Assembly: GCA_966674685.1 (NCBI GenBank)
Contig: CBKWJC010000022.1
Location: 1-64,000, forward strand
DNA from: Thainema sp966674685
GTDB lineage: Bacteria; Cyanobacteriota; Cyanobacteriia; Phormidesmidales; Phormidesmidaceae
DNA: 64,000 nt
Reading direction: 5' to 3'
Made by a program: the position numbers and the translations under genes. The number at the start of each line of letters is the position of its first letter. The stretch's first letter is position 1. Positions 1-9,276 of this stretch are shown here, piece by piece. Below the pieces are notes generated by a model. The model did no database searches, was not told where the DNA came from, and saw nothing but the letters and a program-made list of their open reading frames with translations.

Positions 1-135
1 CTTTTTGGTGGTCCCGCGGACTTATGGTTTCTCCCCCCCCTCTGAACCAAAAACCCGAGGTTTTTTTTTTCCCCCCCCCTGGTGCCGCCAAAACAACCTC
101 TTCGGGTTCTCGAAGTGCAAGGTGCAAGATGTGAG
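1..135. repeat. Degraded palindromic element at the window edge (family B copy)
   Basis: The right part (about 80-135) ends in GTGCAAGATGTGAG, the same end seen at 11925-11938 and, inverted, at 52297-52310. It contains an arm AACCTCTTCGGGTT that pairs with AACCCGAGG near 53-61. The left part is dominated by runs of C and T (positions 31-40 and 61-79). These do not look like normal genomic sequence and probably reflect poor consensus at a contig end through a strong hairpin. Confidence 0.5.
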
Positions 136-212
136 GTTTATACATTTGGCTTAACCGTTGCTGAAAAAGAGTCCGCTATAATCAGCTCGCAATTCATCAC
201 GGCACGAAATCA

Positions 213-575
213 ATGGCAGGTAAATTAACTACCCATGTTCTCGATACGGCGCATGGTCGTCCGGCTTCGCGCATGAAGATTGAACTCTGGGCAATTGATC
301 CACAATCGAGCGATCGCACGTTGATCAAAACCGTTTCGACCAACGAAGATGGCCGCACTGATGAGCCGCTTTTGCTGGATGATGCACTTAAAATCGGCGT
401 TTATGAACTCGTGTTTTCCGTCGGTGACTATTTCAAGCCGCTGGGTGAAAGTTTGCCAGAGCCGATGTTTTTGGGACAGGTGCCGATTCGCTTTGGCATT
501 GCTGACACGTCGTCGCACTACCACGTACCGCTGCTGGCATCACCTTGGTCGTACAGTACCTATCGAGGTAGCTAG
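213..575 (+). CDS. uraH: 5-hydroxyisourate hydrolase (transthyretin-like)
   Basis: The 120-residue product is a soluble transthyretin-fold enzyme that hydrolyses 5-hydroxyisourate, the product of urate oxidation, to OHCU. Visible family marks are the N-terminal HVLDTAHGRPA motif and the C-terminal YSTYRGS signature, both part of the active site in this family. Length is normal for bacterial HIU hydrolases. The next gene (OHCU decarboxylase) starts on the base after its stop codon, so the two are almost certainly co-transcribed and catalyse consecutive steps. No urate oxidase gene is visible in the window. Confidence 0.95.
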   Translation: MAGKLTTHVLDTAHGRPASRMKIELWAIDPQSSDRTLIKTVSTNEDGRTDEPLLLDDALKIGVYELVFSVGDYFKPLGESLPEPMFLGQVPIRFGIADTSSHYHVPLLASPWSYSTYRGS

Positions 576-1073
576 ATGTACTCGCTGGCTGAATTGAATC
601 AAATGGATCAGGAATCCTTTACTCAAGCATTGGGCAGCATCTTTGAAGAGACACCTGCGATCGCAACTCAGGCTTGGTATCTGCGCCCTTTTACTAGCGT
701 GAGTGACCTGCACCACAAGATGCTTCAGGTCGTGGATCAGATGAGTACGAATGAGCAGATTGATTTAATTTGCGCTCATCCCGACTTGGGCAGCAAAGCC
801 AAAATGGCTGAGGCATCGGTGCAGGAGCAGTCTGGAGTGGGCTTAGACCAACTCAGCGCCGCCGAGTATAAGCGATTCAGCCAGCTTAATCAGAGCTATC
901 GGCAGCGGTTTGGCTTTCCGTTTATCGTGGCGGTGAAAGAACACACCAAAGACAGCATCCTCGCCGCCTTTGAGACACGGCTGCAAAATTCCGCCGATCA
1001 AGAACGTCAGCAAGCTCTAGTGGAAATCGGTAAAATCGCTGGGTTCCGGTTGAATGCGGTAATTAGTGATTGA
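576..1073 (+). CDS. uraD: 2-oxo-4-hydroxy-4-carboxy-5-ureidoimidazoline (OHCU) decarboxylase
   Basis: The 165-residue cytosolic enzyme converts OHCU to S-allantoin in the ureide pathway. The sequence has the family's helical layout, with the conserved segments LICAHPDLG (about residues 64-72) and SGVGLDQL, the FPFIVAVK stretch and a C-terminal EIGKIAGFRL helix. The His of AHPDLG is the expected catalytic residue. The ATG abuts the stop of uraH with no spacer, which points to translational coupling. Length is typical. Confidence 0.95.
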   Translation: MYSLAELNQMDQESFTQALGSIFEETPAIATQAWYLRPFTSVSDLHHKMLQVVDQMSTNEQIDLICAHPDLGSKAKMAEASVQEQSGVGLDQLSAAEYKRFSQLNQSYRQRFGFPFIVAVKEHTKDSILAAFETRLQNSADQERQQALVEIGKIAGFRLNAVISD

Positions 1074-1173
1074 TCTCTTGAGCGTTTCCGGTTATGTAAC
1101 CAGAAATATATTCAGGTTTTCCTAGCCTATCAATAGAACAGAACACATGATTGATGAGGCATCTGGAAATCCT

Positions 1174-2106
1174 ATGGCAATCCCACATCTTTTTTCTCCG
1201 TCTAGCGCTAAACAGTGGCTACCCGTCGCGCTTGGTTTAACTCTGATCACAGGCTGTAGCAGTGTGCCGTCGGTCAGCGAGTCCACTAGTCAAGCGCCGA
1301 TGAAGGCTGAGATGGAAGCTGTAGGAAACCAAGCAGCAGGTGCGGCAGATCAGGCCATGCCGATTGAGCCTCCTTCACCTGTACCCAGCGCTCCACAGGC
1401 GCAACCTCAGCTTGCCAAGCGAGCGGAAATTTTTCTCGTCGTTGAGTCAGTGGAAGACAGCATTGACCAGGCCAGCGCGATCGCAACTGCTCAACAGGGC
1501 GATCTGCTCAACCTAAATGACCAAGTACCGCTATCGGCAACCGAACGGCAAACCGCGACGATGCAGATTCGGGTGCCGCAGGCCAAGTTAGACCCGACGC
1601 TAGAGCAACTGGCTGAACTCGGTACCGTCCAGCGCCGCACGATTAGTGCTGAAGACGTGTCCAATCAGCTGATTGACCTGCAAGCTCGCCTGCGTAATTT
1701 GCAAAAGACCGAGGAAATGCTGCTGGAGATTATGGAACGCTCCGGCTCGATTGGCGACGTGCTTAGTGTGGCTCAGGAGCTAAATAACGTGAGGGCTTCC
1801 ATTGAGCAGATCGATGCTCAGCGCAAGAGCTTACAGGGCCGCGTAGACTATTCCATCATCGACATTCGCCTGGAAGCCGCGATCGCATCGACTACACCTC
1901 AGCGAAATATCGGTACCCAGATCAGCGGCACTTGGCAACAAGCCACCAGTTCAGTGCAAGATTTTTCAGTTGATTTGCTCCAGCTTGGCCTGTGGATTCT
2001 GGTCTACAGTCCTTATCTCGTCATCGTTGCGCTGATTGCCACACTGGGCTATCGCGCTACCCATCGTCGTCCTGCACCTGCGATCGCAACTGAAGAAGCT
2101 GAATAA
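1174..2106 (+). CDS. DUF4349 family lipoprotein
   Basis: A lipoprotein signal is visible: a hydrophobic stretch followed by the lipobox LITGC, so the mature protein should start at Cys and be membrane anchored. A Pro/Ala/Gln-rich linker leads to a DUF4349 domain (roughly residues 80-270) with a central coiled-coil region that includes QLIDLQARLRNLQKTEEMLL. A C-terminal transmembrane helix (LLQLGLWILVYSPYLVIVALIATL) precedes a short basic tail. The cellular role of DUF4349 proteins is not established. An in-frame ATG lies upstream at 1147; 1174 gives a more normal signal-peptide length, but neither start has a strong ribosome binding site. Confidence 0.8.
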   Translation: MAIPHLFSPSSAKQWLPVALGLTLITGCSSVPSVSESTSQAPMKAEMEAVGNQAAGAADQAMPIEPPSPVPSAPQAQPQLAKRAEIFLVVESVEDSIDQASAIATAQQGDLLNLNDQVPLSATERQTATMQIRVPQAKLDPTLEQLAELGTVQRRTISAEDVSNQLIDLQARLRNLQKTEEMLLEIMERSGSIGDVLSVAQELNNVRASIEQIDAQRKSLQGRVDYSIIDIRLEAAIASTTPQRNIGTQISGTWQQATSSVQDFSVDLLQLGLWILVYSPYLVIVALIATLGYRATHRRPAPAIATEEAE

Positions 2107-2145
2107 GAAAAGCTCCAGCTTCCCAATGTCTAGTAGTTCTAGATA

Positions 2146-2196
2146 AGAACGAGAGAGGAAAGTGCCTCAGGATGAGGCACTTTCCTCTCTCGTTCT
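2146..2196. terminator. Perfect 24-bp inverted repeat after the DUF4349 gene
   Basis: Arms 2146-2169 and 2173-2196 are perfectly complementary around a 3-base loop. The position 40 bases after the DUF4349 stop suggests a transcription-ending hairpin, although there is no T-tract. It may instead be one of the window's palindromic repeats. Confidence 0.5.
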
Positions 2197-2634
2197 CTCA
2201 TTCTTAACTGGAATGACTATAAAAAGGGGATTGCTGATTTTAAGTATGACTTGTGATGTGGGGGCGGTGCCTCGTAAATGTCTCTCGCTGTTAGGCTTCC
2301 ACGCAAAATATAGGATTTTTCAATAACAAACCTCTGTAAGATTCTTACAACTCATCCTGGAACAATGGACAGATCCCTGTAGACTGTTACATTAGTTCAC
2401 GTTGTCATGAATTGAAAAATTCTGCCCTGAAGAGGGATGACAGCACTTGCATATTGTTATCACCCAGGGAACTTCGCTTTAGGTATATCTAGTCTAACTA
2501 AAAACCTATGACTACTTCCAGTCAAACGCTTGCACCACAAGCGCTTGGCCGATAATAGTCCGGTTCACCCACCAGATTGATATTACCGATCCATTTTCAG
2601 GTGATAGAGCTATATTTACTTGTTCGTTCAATTC
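2197..2634. other. Intergenic region with a partial repeat (family D)
   Basis: I see no convincing gene. Bases 2224-2270 carry a sequence containing GGGATTGCTGATTTTAAGTA that recurs in inverted orientation at about 38949-39012. There it forms one arm of a full hairpin; here only one half is present. The rest should hold the promoter of the downstream glycoside hydrolase gene, but I could not identify its elements. Confidence 0.45.
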
Positions 2635-3831
2635 ATGCTTATGCATTTGCGTTTGATGCCTAGCTGGTTTCGTTTGCGAAATCCAATTCTAATCGTGTTA
2701 AGCGGTTTGTCATTTGCGATCGCAGTTCTGACGGCTCAACCAACAGCCGCTAATATTCCATCCAATCAGGAAATCCGCGCGGTTTGGTTGACCACTAACG
2801 ATACTGAAATATTGCTCGATCAACCAAAGCTAGACGCCGCGATGGAGCAGCTAGCCCAGTTAAATTTCAACACGGTTTATCCGGTGGTATGGAATGCAGG
2901 CTACGTCATGTATCCCAGCATTGTGGCCCAGCGAGCCGAAATTCAGCCCTTTGTGCGGCGCGGCTACCAAGGCCAAGACATGCTGAAGGACGTCATCGAC
3001 AAAGCTCACCAGCGCGGTATCTTAGCAATTCCCTGGTTTGAGTTTGGCTTTATGGCTCCGCCCATGTCCGAACTCACCCTCAATCATCCCGACTGGTTCA
3101 CCCACAAGCAGGACGGTGGAGAAACATCCATCAGTGCCGCAGGCGAAGTGATGTGGATGAACCCGTTTAAGCCAGAAGTGCAGCAGTTTCTCACCAGTCT
3201 GGTGATGGAAGTGGTCAACCTTTACGATGTTGATGGCATCCAATTTGATGATCACTTAAGCCTGCCAACTGAGTTTGGCTATGACAGCTATACAGCGAAT
3301 CTCTATTTTGAAGAGACGGGCAAGCAGCCACCCGCCGATCCCTACAATCCTGAATGGGTGAGCTGGCGGGCCAACAAACTTACCGCTTTTGTCACCCAGC
3401 TCCAGCAGCAGATTAAAGCTCGTAAACCCCACGTTATCTTCTCCATTTCACCTAATCCTTACGATGTAGCCTATACCAACTTCCTACAGGATTGGCTGAC
3501 CTGGGTAAAGCTCGGCATCGTCGATGAACTGCTGATTCAGGTATATCGCAATAACCTCGGCAGCTTTACAGAGCAAATTGCTCGTCCATCTGTTCAAGAA
3601 GCCCGCCAATATACATCAGTTGGAGTCGGCATTCTCACAGGCTTGCGGAATATGCCTGTTTCGATGGATTTGATTCAGGCCAAGGTAAGAGCCGCTCGCT
3701 ATTACGGTTTGGGTATTGCTTTCTTTTACTACGAAAGCCTTTGGGAAGATAGCGCAGAACCACCTGCCGAACGGGTTTCGCGGTTTCAAAATATTTTTGC
3801 TACGCCAGCATTTCGAGCCGCTTCACGTTAG
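2635..3831 (+). CDS. GHL10-family glycoside hydrolase-like protein (DUF187/YddW type)
   Basis: The product is an exported (alpha/beta)8-barrel protein of the glycosyl hydrolase-like 10 family. An N-terminal signal/anchor (about residues 10-40, ending near AQPTAAN) is followed by the family hallmark EIRAVWLTTNDT and by VDGIQFDDHLSLP, whose acidic residues are the likely active site. Related proteins act on, or are proposed to act on, peptidoglycan or other cell-surface glycans. The reading frame extends upstream to a TTG at 2620, but the ATG at 2635 is a more plausible start. The upstream spacer is long, so the gene is probably monocistronic. Confidence 0.85.
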   Translation: MLMHLRLMPSWFRLRNPILIVLSGLSFAIAVLTAQPTAANIPSNQEIRAVWLTTNDTEILLDQPKLDAAMEQLAQLNFNTVYPVVWNAGYVMYPSIVAQRAEIQPFVRRGYQGQDMLKDVIDKAHQRGILAIPWFEFGFMAPPMSELTLNHPDWFTHKQDGGETSISAAGEVMWMNPFKPEVQQFLTSLVMEVVNLYDVDGIQFDDHLSLPTEFGYDSYTANLYFEETGKQPPADPYNPEWVSWRANKLTAFVTQLQQQIKARKPHVIFSISPNPYDVAYTNFLQDWLTWVKLGIVDELLIQVYRNNLGSFTEQIARPSVQEARQYTSVGVGILTGLRNMPVSMDLIQAKVRAARYYGLGIAFFYYESLWEDSAEPPAERVSRFQNIFATPAFRAASR

Positions 3832-3868
3832 GAGTGCGAATTAAATAGCCTGTCAATCGTTCTATCCG

Positions 3869-3895
3869 TAAGGACACGGCATTGCCGTGTCCTTA
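3869..3895. terminator. Hairpin after the glycoside hydrolase gene
   Basis: TAAGGACACGGCA and its exact complement are separated by one base. The hairpin lies about 37 bases after the GHL10 stop. The same GGACA/TGTCC edges occur in the hairpin at 11778-11820, so this could be a repeat as well as a terminator. Confidence 0.5.
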
Positions 3896-4000
3896 CCCCA
3901 ATGTTTGGGATTTTGTCTATTACGGTATCGGCTGCGTCGTCGGCTGGATGGGATTGCGATACCTTAAACGTAGAACGTACCGACTGTGAGCACCTGCACT

Positions 4001-4600
4001 ATGGCTACGACAACAACAATGCTCAACTACGCTCTCAAAGAATGGTCAGTTGCCGTCAATGCATTGACCCAGGGCGAAACGATTTTGCTGCTTCGCAAAG
4101 GTGGGATTCGAGAAGTCGGAGGTCGCTTCACTGTTGCTCATGACACCGTATTGCTCTATCCGACCTATGAGCATCAGCAGCCCCACTTGCTCAAGCCGCA
4201 GTACGCTGAGCAGGTTGAACCCGTTGCATCTGGCTGGCATCCCAAACAGATTTCGATTCAAGCCTGGGCTCAGGTTACACAGGTCAGTGCTGTAACGGAT
4301 GCAGGCGCGATCGCAGCTTTAAATCCATTTCACATTTGGAATCATCAACTCGCCACAGAGCGATTTAACTGGAAGCCCAAGCAGCCGCTATATTTACTGA
4401 TGCTGCGGGTCTATCGATTGCCCAGCGTTGTGCAACTTCCCTATCAGGAATCCTATGGTGGCTGTCGCTCTTGGATTGATTTAGCGCAGTCGATTGATAT
4501 CAGCACGGCAGTGCCTGTGCTGTCGGCTGAGGACTATGCAGCACAGGTACAGCAGATTGAAACTGCGATCGCACCTTTTTCGACTCCAGTATCTATCTAG
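4001..4600 (+). CDS. DUF1802 family protein
   Basis: The roughly 200-residue soluble protein carries the DUF1802 signature LNYALKEWSVAVNALTQGE near the N-terminus, followed by ILLLRKGGIRE and a segment FLLYPTY-like (VLLYPTYEHQQP). No signal peptide or membrane segment is visible. DUF1802 proteins are common in cyanobacteria and in other bacteria with no assigned function; nothing here adds to that. An in-frame ATG at 3986 would add five residues. The following gene is over 300 bases away, so no operon is implied. Confidence 0.85.
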   Translation: MATTTTMLNYALKEWSVAVNALTQGETILLLRKGGIREVGGRFTVAHDTVLLYPTYEHQQPHLLKPQYAEQVEPVASGWHPKQISIQAWAQVTQVSAVTDAGAIAALNPFHIWNHQLATERFNWKPKQPLYLLMLRVYRLPSVVQLPYQESYGGCRSWIDLAQSIDISTAVPVLSAEDYAAQVQQIETAIAPFSTPVSI

Positions 4601-4917
4601 TACCACCTCATACCGCCATTCAAATCTAATTTTTAGCGGTAAAAATAAAAATGGGTATCATCGAAATTATCCGGATGCTGTATGCTGCATGATGCACTAT
4701 AGAGCAGCATGCTAGAGCAGCACTGTACAATCACTTATCAACCTGAAATTGCGATCGCAAAGTTTCATCGGGATTTGAGTAAACTTCTCAGTGATTTTGG
4801 TCAAGCGGGATAGCATGGTGAATAGCATGATTTATCGCTCTAGTTAGAGGACAGGTTTGCCTTTCACTAGTAAGCGCACCATTACGACTTCGTTAAAGAG
4901 GGAGGTTCGTCGCATCG
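4601..4917. other. Intergenic region upstream of the hybrid kinase
   Basis: No gene is visible. The end of the region has GGGAGG (about 4900-4905), a plausible ribosome binding site 12 bases before the kinase ATG. A HIP1 site (GCGATCGC) lies near 4752. I could not identify a promoter with confidence. Confidence 0.4.
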
Positions 4918-7900
4918 ATGTGGATGCAGCGACTACGGCAGTACATTCCGCGATTACCCCTAGCCGATCGGGCCACCTCTCTTCAGGTTATTTTGGTGCT
5001 GTCGTTTGGCGCACAGGTCTTTGCAGCAGTGTCAATTACAGGTTGGCTGTCGTTTCGACATGGTCAGCAAGCGGTCAATGACCTAGCAGTTAACCTTAGT
5101 CGCGAAGTAACCAATCGGATTGAGCAGCAAATTCAAAGCGATTTGTCTAGGCGTCAACAACTGCTAGAGATTACCGCTGCCACCATTCGAGCAGGCGATC
5201 TATCCGTTACGGATCAAGAGCAACTGCGGCAGTATTTTTGGCATCAACTTGCGATCGCGCCTCGGGTCAGCAGCATTTACTACGGTAGCGAGACAGGCGA
5301 TTTCGTCGGTGTGCAGCGCCGATCGGATTCCAACGAAGAAATTGTGCTGTGGCAGCGCACCGAGGCAACTGCACCAATTCGCGAAACCTACTCAGCCGAT
5401 TCCACCGGAGAACCTATAACTCGGATTGATGAAACTAACTACGATCCGCGCACTCGTCCTTGGTATCAGGCCGCAAAGCGGGTTGGAGACACCACCTGGA
5501 GTCCCATCTATCGATTTGCCTCACCCGATTACGCCCGTTTAGGCATCACCCCGGCTACGCCAATTTACGATGATGAGAATCAACTGCAAGGGGTGCTGGC
5601 TCTCGACATGACGCTGGAGCAAATCAGCCAGTTTCTGCGCCAGATGACGATTAGCCCCTCTGGTCAAGCCTTTGTCCTAGAGCGTTCCGGCGCGATCGTC
5701 GCCAGTTCAGCATCAGAACCCCCCTTTGTCACCATCGCTGATGATGAACAGCGTTTGCAGGCCGTTAACAGCCAAGATCCCCATATTCAAGCTGCGGCTC
5801 AGTTTTTGGCGAGTGAGTTTCAGTCCTTTGACCAAATTCGCGCTCGCCAGCAGCTTTCTTTTGATTTTGATGGAGAGCAGCAGTGGATTGAAGTATTGCC
5901 GCTTGAGCAGGATGAAGCACTCAATTGGCTAGTCGTCGTGGTGATTCCTGAGTCCGATTTCATGGCTCAGATTCAGGAAAATGCCCGCAACACCATTTTG
6001 CTGTGTGTGCTAGCTCTGCTAATTGCGATTCTCTTGGGATCGCACACGGCCCGCTGGATTACGCGACCCATTTTACAGATGAATCGAGCTGCGAAGCGGC
6101 TCGCTGTTGGTGAATGGGATCAGAAAATTTTGGTTAATCGCCAAGACGAAATTGCTGAGCTGGCGGCCTCGTTTAATCAGATGGCAGCACAGCTTAAACA
6201 GTCCTTTGATACGCTCGCAGCCAAAAATGAAGAACTGCGAGAACTGGATCGGCTCAAAGATGAGTTCTTAGCCAATACGTCTCATGAGCTACGCACACCG
6301 CTCAACGGCATTATTGGCATCGCCGAGTCGTTGGTCGATGGAGCAACGGGTTCGCTGCCGGATGCTACGCGAGCCAATTTGAGCATGATTTCAGCCAGTG
6401 GCCGACGGTTATCAACGCTAATTAATGACATCCTCGATTTTTCAAAGCTGCGGCATCACGGTTTAGTTCTCCATCAGACACCAATTGGGCTGCGAGAAGT
6501 GGTGGAGGTTGTGCTGCTTCTGAGCAAACCGCTGGTTGGCATCAAAACCATTCAGCTCATCAATAATATTCCCCCAGACTTACCGCCTGCTTGGGCCGAT
6601 GAGGACCGCCTCCAGCAGATTTTGCACAACCTGATCGGCAACGCAATTAAGTTCACCGAGCAGGGGCAAATTGTGGTGTCTGCCCAAGTGCAGCCTCGGA
6701 CAACGGTGACGCTAGGGGAAAAAGATGGTGATTTAACTTCGGGCGGAGATTGCGATCGCACATCCGTTCATCCGTTACCCGCCAATGCACCTCATGCGGC
6801 TCAGCATTTTGATGCTCTAGCATCGGGCAGTGAATCTTCTACCCATTCGCAAACAGCCCTAGCCACGACGGTTGAGGGCACTAGCTCACCTATAAACGGT
6901 GTGGCGAATATCGTACAGGCCAATTCTGGTCAATCCCATCAATCGACTACTGCATCGACTACGGCACAGACCGATGGTGTAGATGATTTCGAAACAGCAT
7001 CAAGCAACACCCATGCAGCGGCAGCAAGTGCGATCGCAACCGATCAGGAACTCAAAATTTCGATCTCCGATACAGGCATCGGCATTCCAGCCCATAAACT
7101 CGACCGCATCTTCGAGGCATTTGAGCAGGGAGATGGCTCCACGGCTCGGCTCTATGGAGGAACAGGTTTGGGCTTAGCCATCACCAAACAGCTCGTTGAA
7201 CTTCATGGCGGCAGCCTGACCGTTGAGTCAACGTTGGGCCAAGGCTCAACTTTCACCTTTACGCTACCCATTGCGGCTGGAGCCACTGCCAAGAATCAGT
7301 CCTCGTCCATCCTGAATCGCCCCGATGCCGAATTCGCTCAGGACAACCTAGCGATTGCCCGTCTGATCTTAGATCCCAACAGTCTAATTGGTGACCCTAG
7401 CCGCCCTGACACCGCACCCATAGCCCCGGCTCAGCTCAAGCCGTCAACCAGCCAAGATCAGCGCTCTACGAACCACACCCTGACGGTGCTGATTGTAGAT
7501 GATGAACCCGTTAATCTACAGGTTTTGGTCAACTACTTGTCTCTAGAAGACTATCAAATTGCCCAGGCATCCAGTGGTGCTGAGGCGCTGGATTTAATGG
7601 CTCAGGGTCTGCAACCAGATTTAATTCTGCTGGACGTGATGATGCCCGGCATGACAGGATATGAAGTCTGCCAGCGCATCCGGCAGCAGTATCCCACCCA
7701 TGAGCTGCCCATCGTCATGCTCACGGCCAAAAATCAGGTCGCGTCTCTGGTGCAGGGACTGGAAGCAGGTGCCAATGACTATCTAGCTAAACCCGTCTCT
7801 CGCGATGAGCTGCTGGCTCGGATTCGAGTTCATCTGGAGCTATCAAAAATCAACCTGGCCTACGGTCGCTTTGTGCCACAGGAATTTCTCAAGTTCCTGA

Positions 7901-8697
7901 ATCGGGATAGCATTGTCGAAGTGCAGCTCGGCGACCAGATTCAGCAGGAAATGTCAGTGCTGTTTGCTGATATTCGCAACTTTACCTCTCTGGCTGAGCA
8001 GATGACGCCGGAAGAGAATTTTCGGTTCATCAATTCCTGCTTCAGCCGCTTGGAGCCAGCTATTACCAATCATCATGGCTTCATCGATAAATATATTGGC
8101 GATGGCATTATGGCGCTGTTTAGCGGCACTGCTGATGACGCTGTTCTGGCGGGCATTGACCTGCTGCATCGTCTCGATAAGTACAACCAAAATCGCACCC
8201 GAATGAACTATGATACGGTGCGGATTGGCGTTGGCATCAATACTGGCGAACTGATGCTGGGTACCGTTGGCGGCGTGAATCGGATGGACGGTACGGTGAT
8301 TAGCGATGCCGTTAATCTAGCGGCTCGGATTGAAAAACTGACGAAGGACTATGGTGTTTCGCTGCTGATTTCGGATGACACGCTGCAGCGGCTAGCCGAT
8401 CCAGATAAATATTCGATTCGCCGGATTGATCGCGTCCAGGTGCGGGGGCGATCGGAACCTGTGACCGTCTATGAGGTGTTTGATGCCGATCCGGTGGCCG
8501 TGCAGGATCAAAAGTGGGCCACAAAGACCACCTTTGAGCAGGCACTCTATCTGTTTGAAATGCACCAGTGGGATGTTGCCGCTGCTCTGCTCTCGGACTG
8601 TATCGAGCAGTACCCCGAGGATCGCGTAGCCAGGGTTTACTATGAACGCTGTGAAGAGCAAAGCCGCATGAAGCTTTACCAAAGCCTAGAAGACTGA
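4918..8697 (+). CDS. Hybrid sensor histidine kinase / response regulator / class III nucleotide cyclase
   Basis: The 1259-residue membrane protein joins a sensor, kinase, receiver and cyclase in one chain. In order: TM1 (about 20-45); periplasmic dCache-type sensor (about 50-345) with the YDPRTRPWYQAA motif; TM2 (about 355-376); HAMP; HisKA with phospho-acceptor His456 in SHELRTPLNG; HATPase with DTGIGIP and GGTGLGLAI; receiver with Asp906 in LLDVMMPG and Lys in AKPVS; class III cyclase (about 1000-1190) with LFADIRNFT and GDGIMALF metal-binding aspartates; and a short C-terminal tail. About 100 Ser/Thr/Ala-rich residues (about 600-708) are inserted inside the ATPase domain. Phosphorylation of the receiver probably controls the cyclase. 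Whether the product is cAMP or cGMP cannot be told. Confidence 0.92.
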   Translation: MWMQRLRQYIPRLPLADRATSLQVILVLSFGAQVFAAVSITGWLSFRHGQQAVNDLAVNLSREVTNRIEQQIQSDLSRRQQLLEITAATIRAGDLSVTDQEQLRQYFWHQLAIAPRVSSIYYGSETGDFVGVQRRSDSNEEIVLWQRTEATAPIRETYSADSTGEPITRIDETNYDPRTRPWYQAAKRVGDTTWSPIYRFASPDYARLGITPATPIYDDENQLQGVLALDMTLEQISQFLRQMTISPSGQAFVLERSGAIVASSASEPPFVTIADDEQRLQAVNSQDPHIQAAAQFLASEFQSFDQIRARQQLSFDFDGEQQWIEVLPLEQDEALNWLVVVVIPESDFMAQIQENARNTILLCVLALLIAILLGSHTARWITRPILQMNRAAKRLAVGEWDQKILVNRQDEIAELAASFNQMAAQLKQSFDTLAAKNEELRELDRLKDEFLANTSHELRTPLNGIIGIAESLVDGATGSLPDATRANLSMISASGRRLSTLINDILDFSKLRHHGLVLHQTPIGLREVVEVVLLLSKPLVGIKTIQLINNIPPDLPPAWADEDRLQQILHNLIGNAIKFTEQGQIVVSAQVQPRTTVTLGEKDGDLTSGGDCDRTSVHPLPANAPHAAQHFDALASGSESSTHSQTALATTVEGTSSPINGVANIVQANSGQSHQSTTASTTAQTDGVDDFETASSNTHAAAASAIATDQELKISISDTGIGIPAHKLDRIFEAFEQGDGSTARLYGGTGLGLAITKQLVELHGGSLTVESTLGQGSTFTFTLPIAAGATAKNQSSSILNRPDAEFAQDNLAIARLILDPNSLIGDPSRPDTAPIAPAQLKPSTSQDQRSTNHTLTVLIVDDEPVNLQVLVNYLSLEDYQIAQASSGAEALDLMAQGLQPDLILLDVMMPGMTGYEVCQRIRQQYPTHELPIVMLTAKNQVASLVQGLEAGANDYLAKPVSRDELLARIRVHLELSKINLAYGRFVPQEFLKFLNRDSIVEVQLGDQIQQEMSVLFADIRNFTSLAEQMTPEENFRFINSCFSRLEPAITNHHGFIDKYIGDGIMALFSGTADDAVLAGIDLLHRLDKYNQNRTRMNYDTVRIGVGINTGELMLGTVGGVNRMDGTVISDAVNLAARIEKLTKDYGVSLLISDDTLQRLADPDKYSIRRIDRVQVRGRSEPVTVYEVFDADPVAVQDQKWATKTTFEQALYLFEMHQWDVAAALLSDCIEQYPEDRVARVYYERCEEQSRMKLYQSLED

Positions 8698-9276
8698 TGG
8701 GTTTTGAATCTCCTAACTTGCTCCAAGACCAAAATCACCTCTTTACTCAAACCTACCGCGCTGCAACCCCACCAGGAAAATGAGTATGGCTATGCGGGAT
8801 GATGCCCTTGCTAGCAAAAGGAACACATTTCGGTACAATGCTTGCACTATCTTGATGTAGCGCCATGGTGCAGCGTTTTACGGTCGGATTATGAAGCGAA
8901 TTTTGGTTAATAGTCAGGCAGTTATTAAAAGTTCCGTGAATTTACGGGGAGCAACCTTGCTGGCTGCGATATTTCAAGGAAGTGTATGTAGCAGATAGGC
9001 CGTACCGATCGCATGTGCCATATGGAGTATTTCATATCGGCCAGATTGGGTATTTTGTACGGGGTCTGGCAATGATTAGCAAACCGTAGGCACTGGCATG
9101 TTGCGATCGCAATTGCCCACTCCAGTTACTCATCGCAATTTTTATATATCTAACCATCCAGCCAACGCAAAACACGGATCACTGCCCCATGCTCAACGCA
9201 AAGGCCAAAGCGCTATGACGATGATTGACACTTCCGACATTTTGAACGCTCAAGGGTGCAGTGACTGGAACCGGAG
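8698..9276. other. Intergenic region between two signalling genes
   Basis: I find no supportable gene in these 579 bases. Short open frames present lack ribosome binding sites and family resemblance. A HIP1 site lies near 9104. The region presumably carries the promoter of the downstream GGDEF-EAL gene. Confidence 0.4.
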
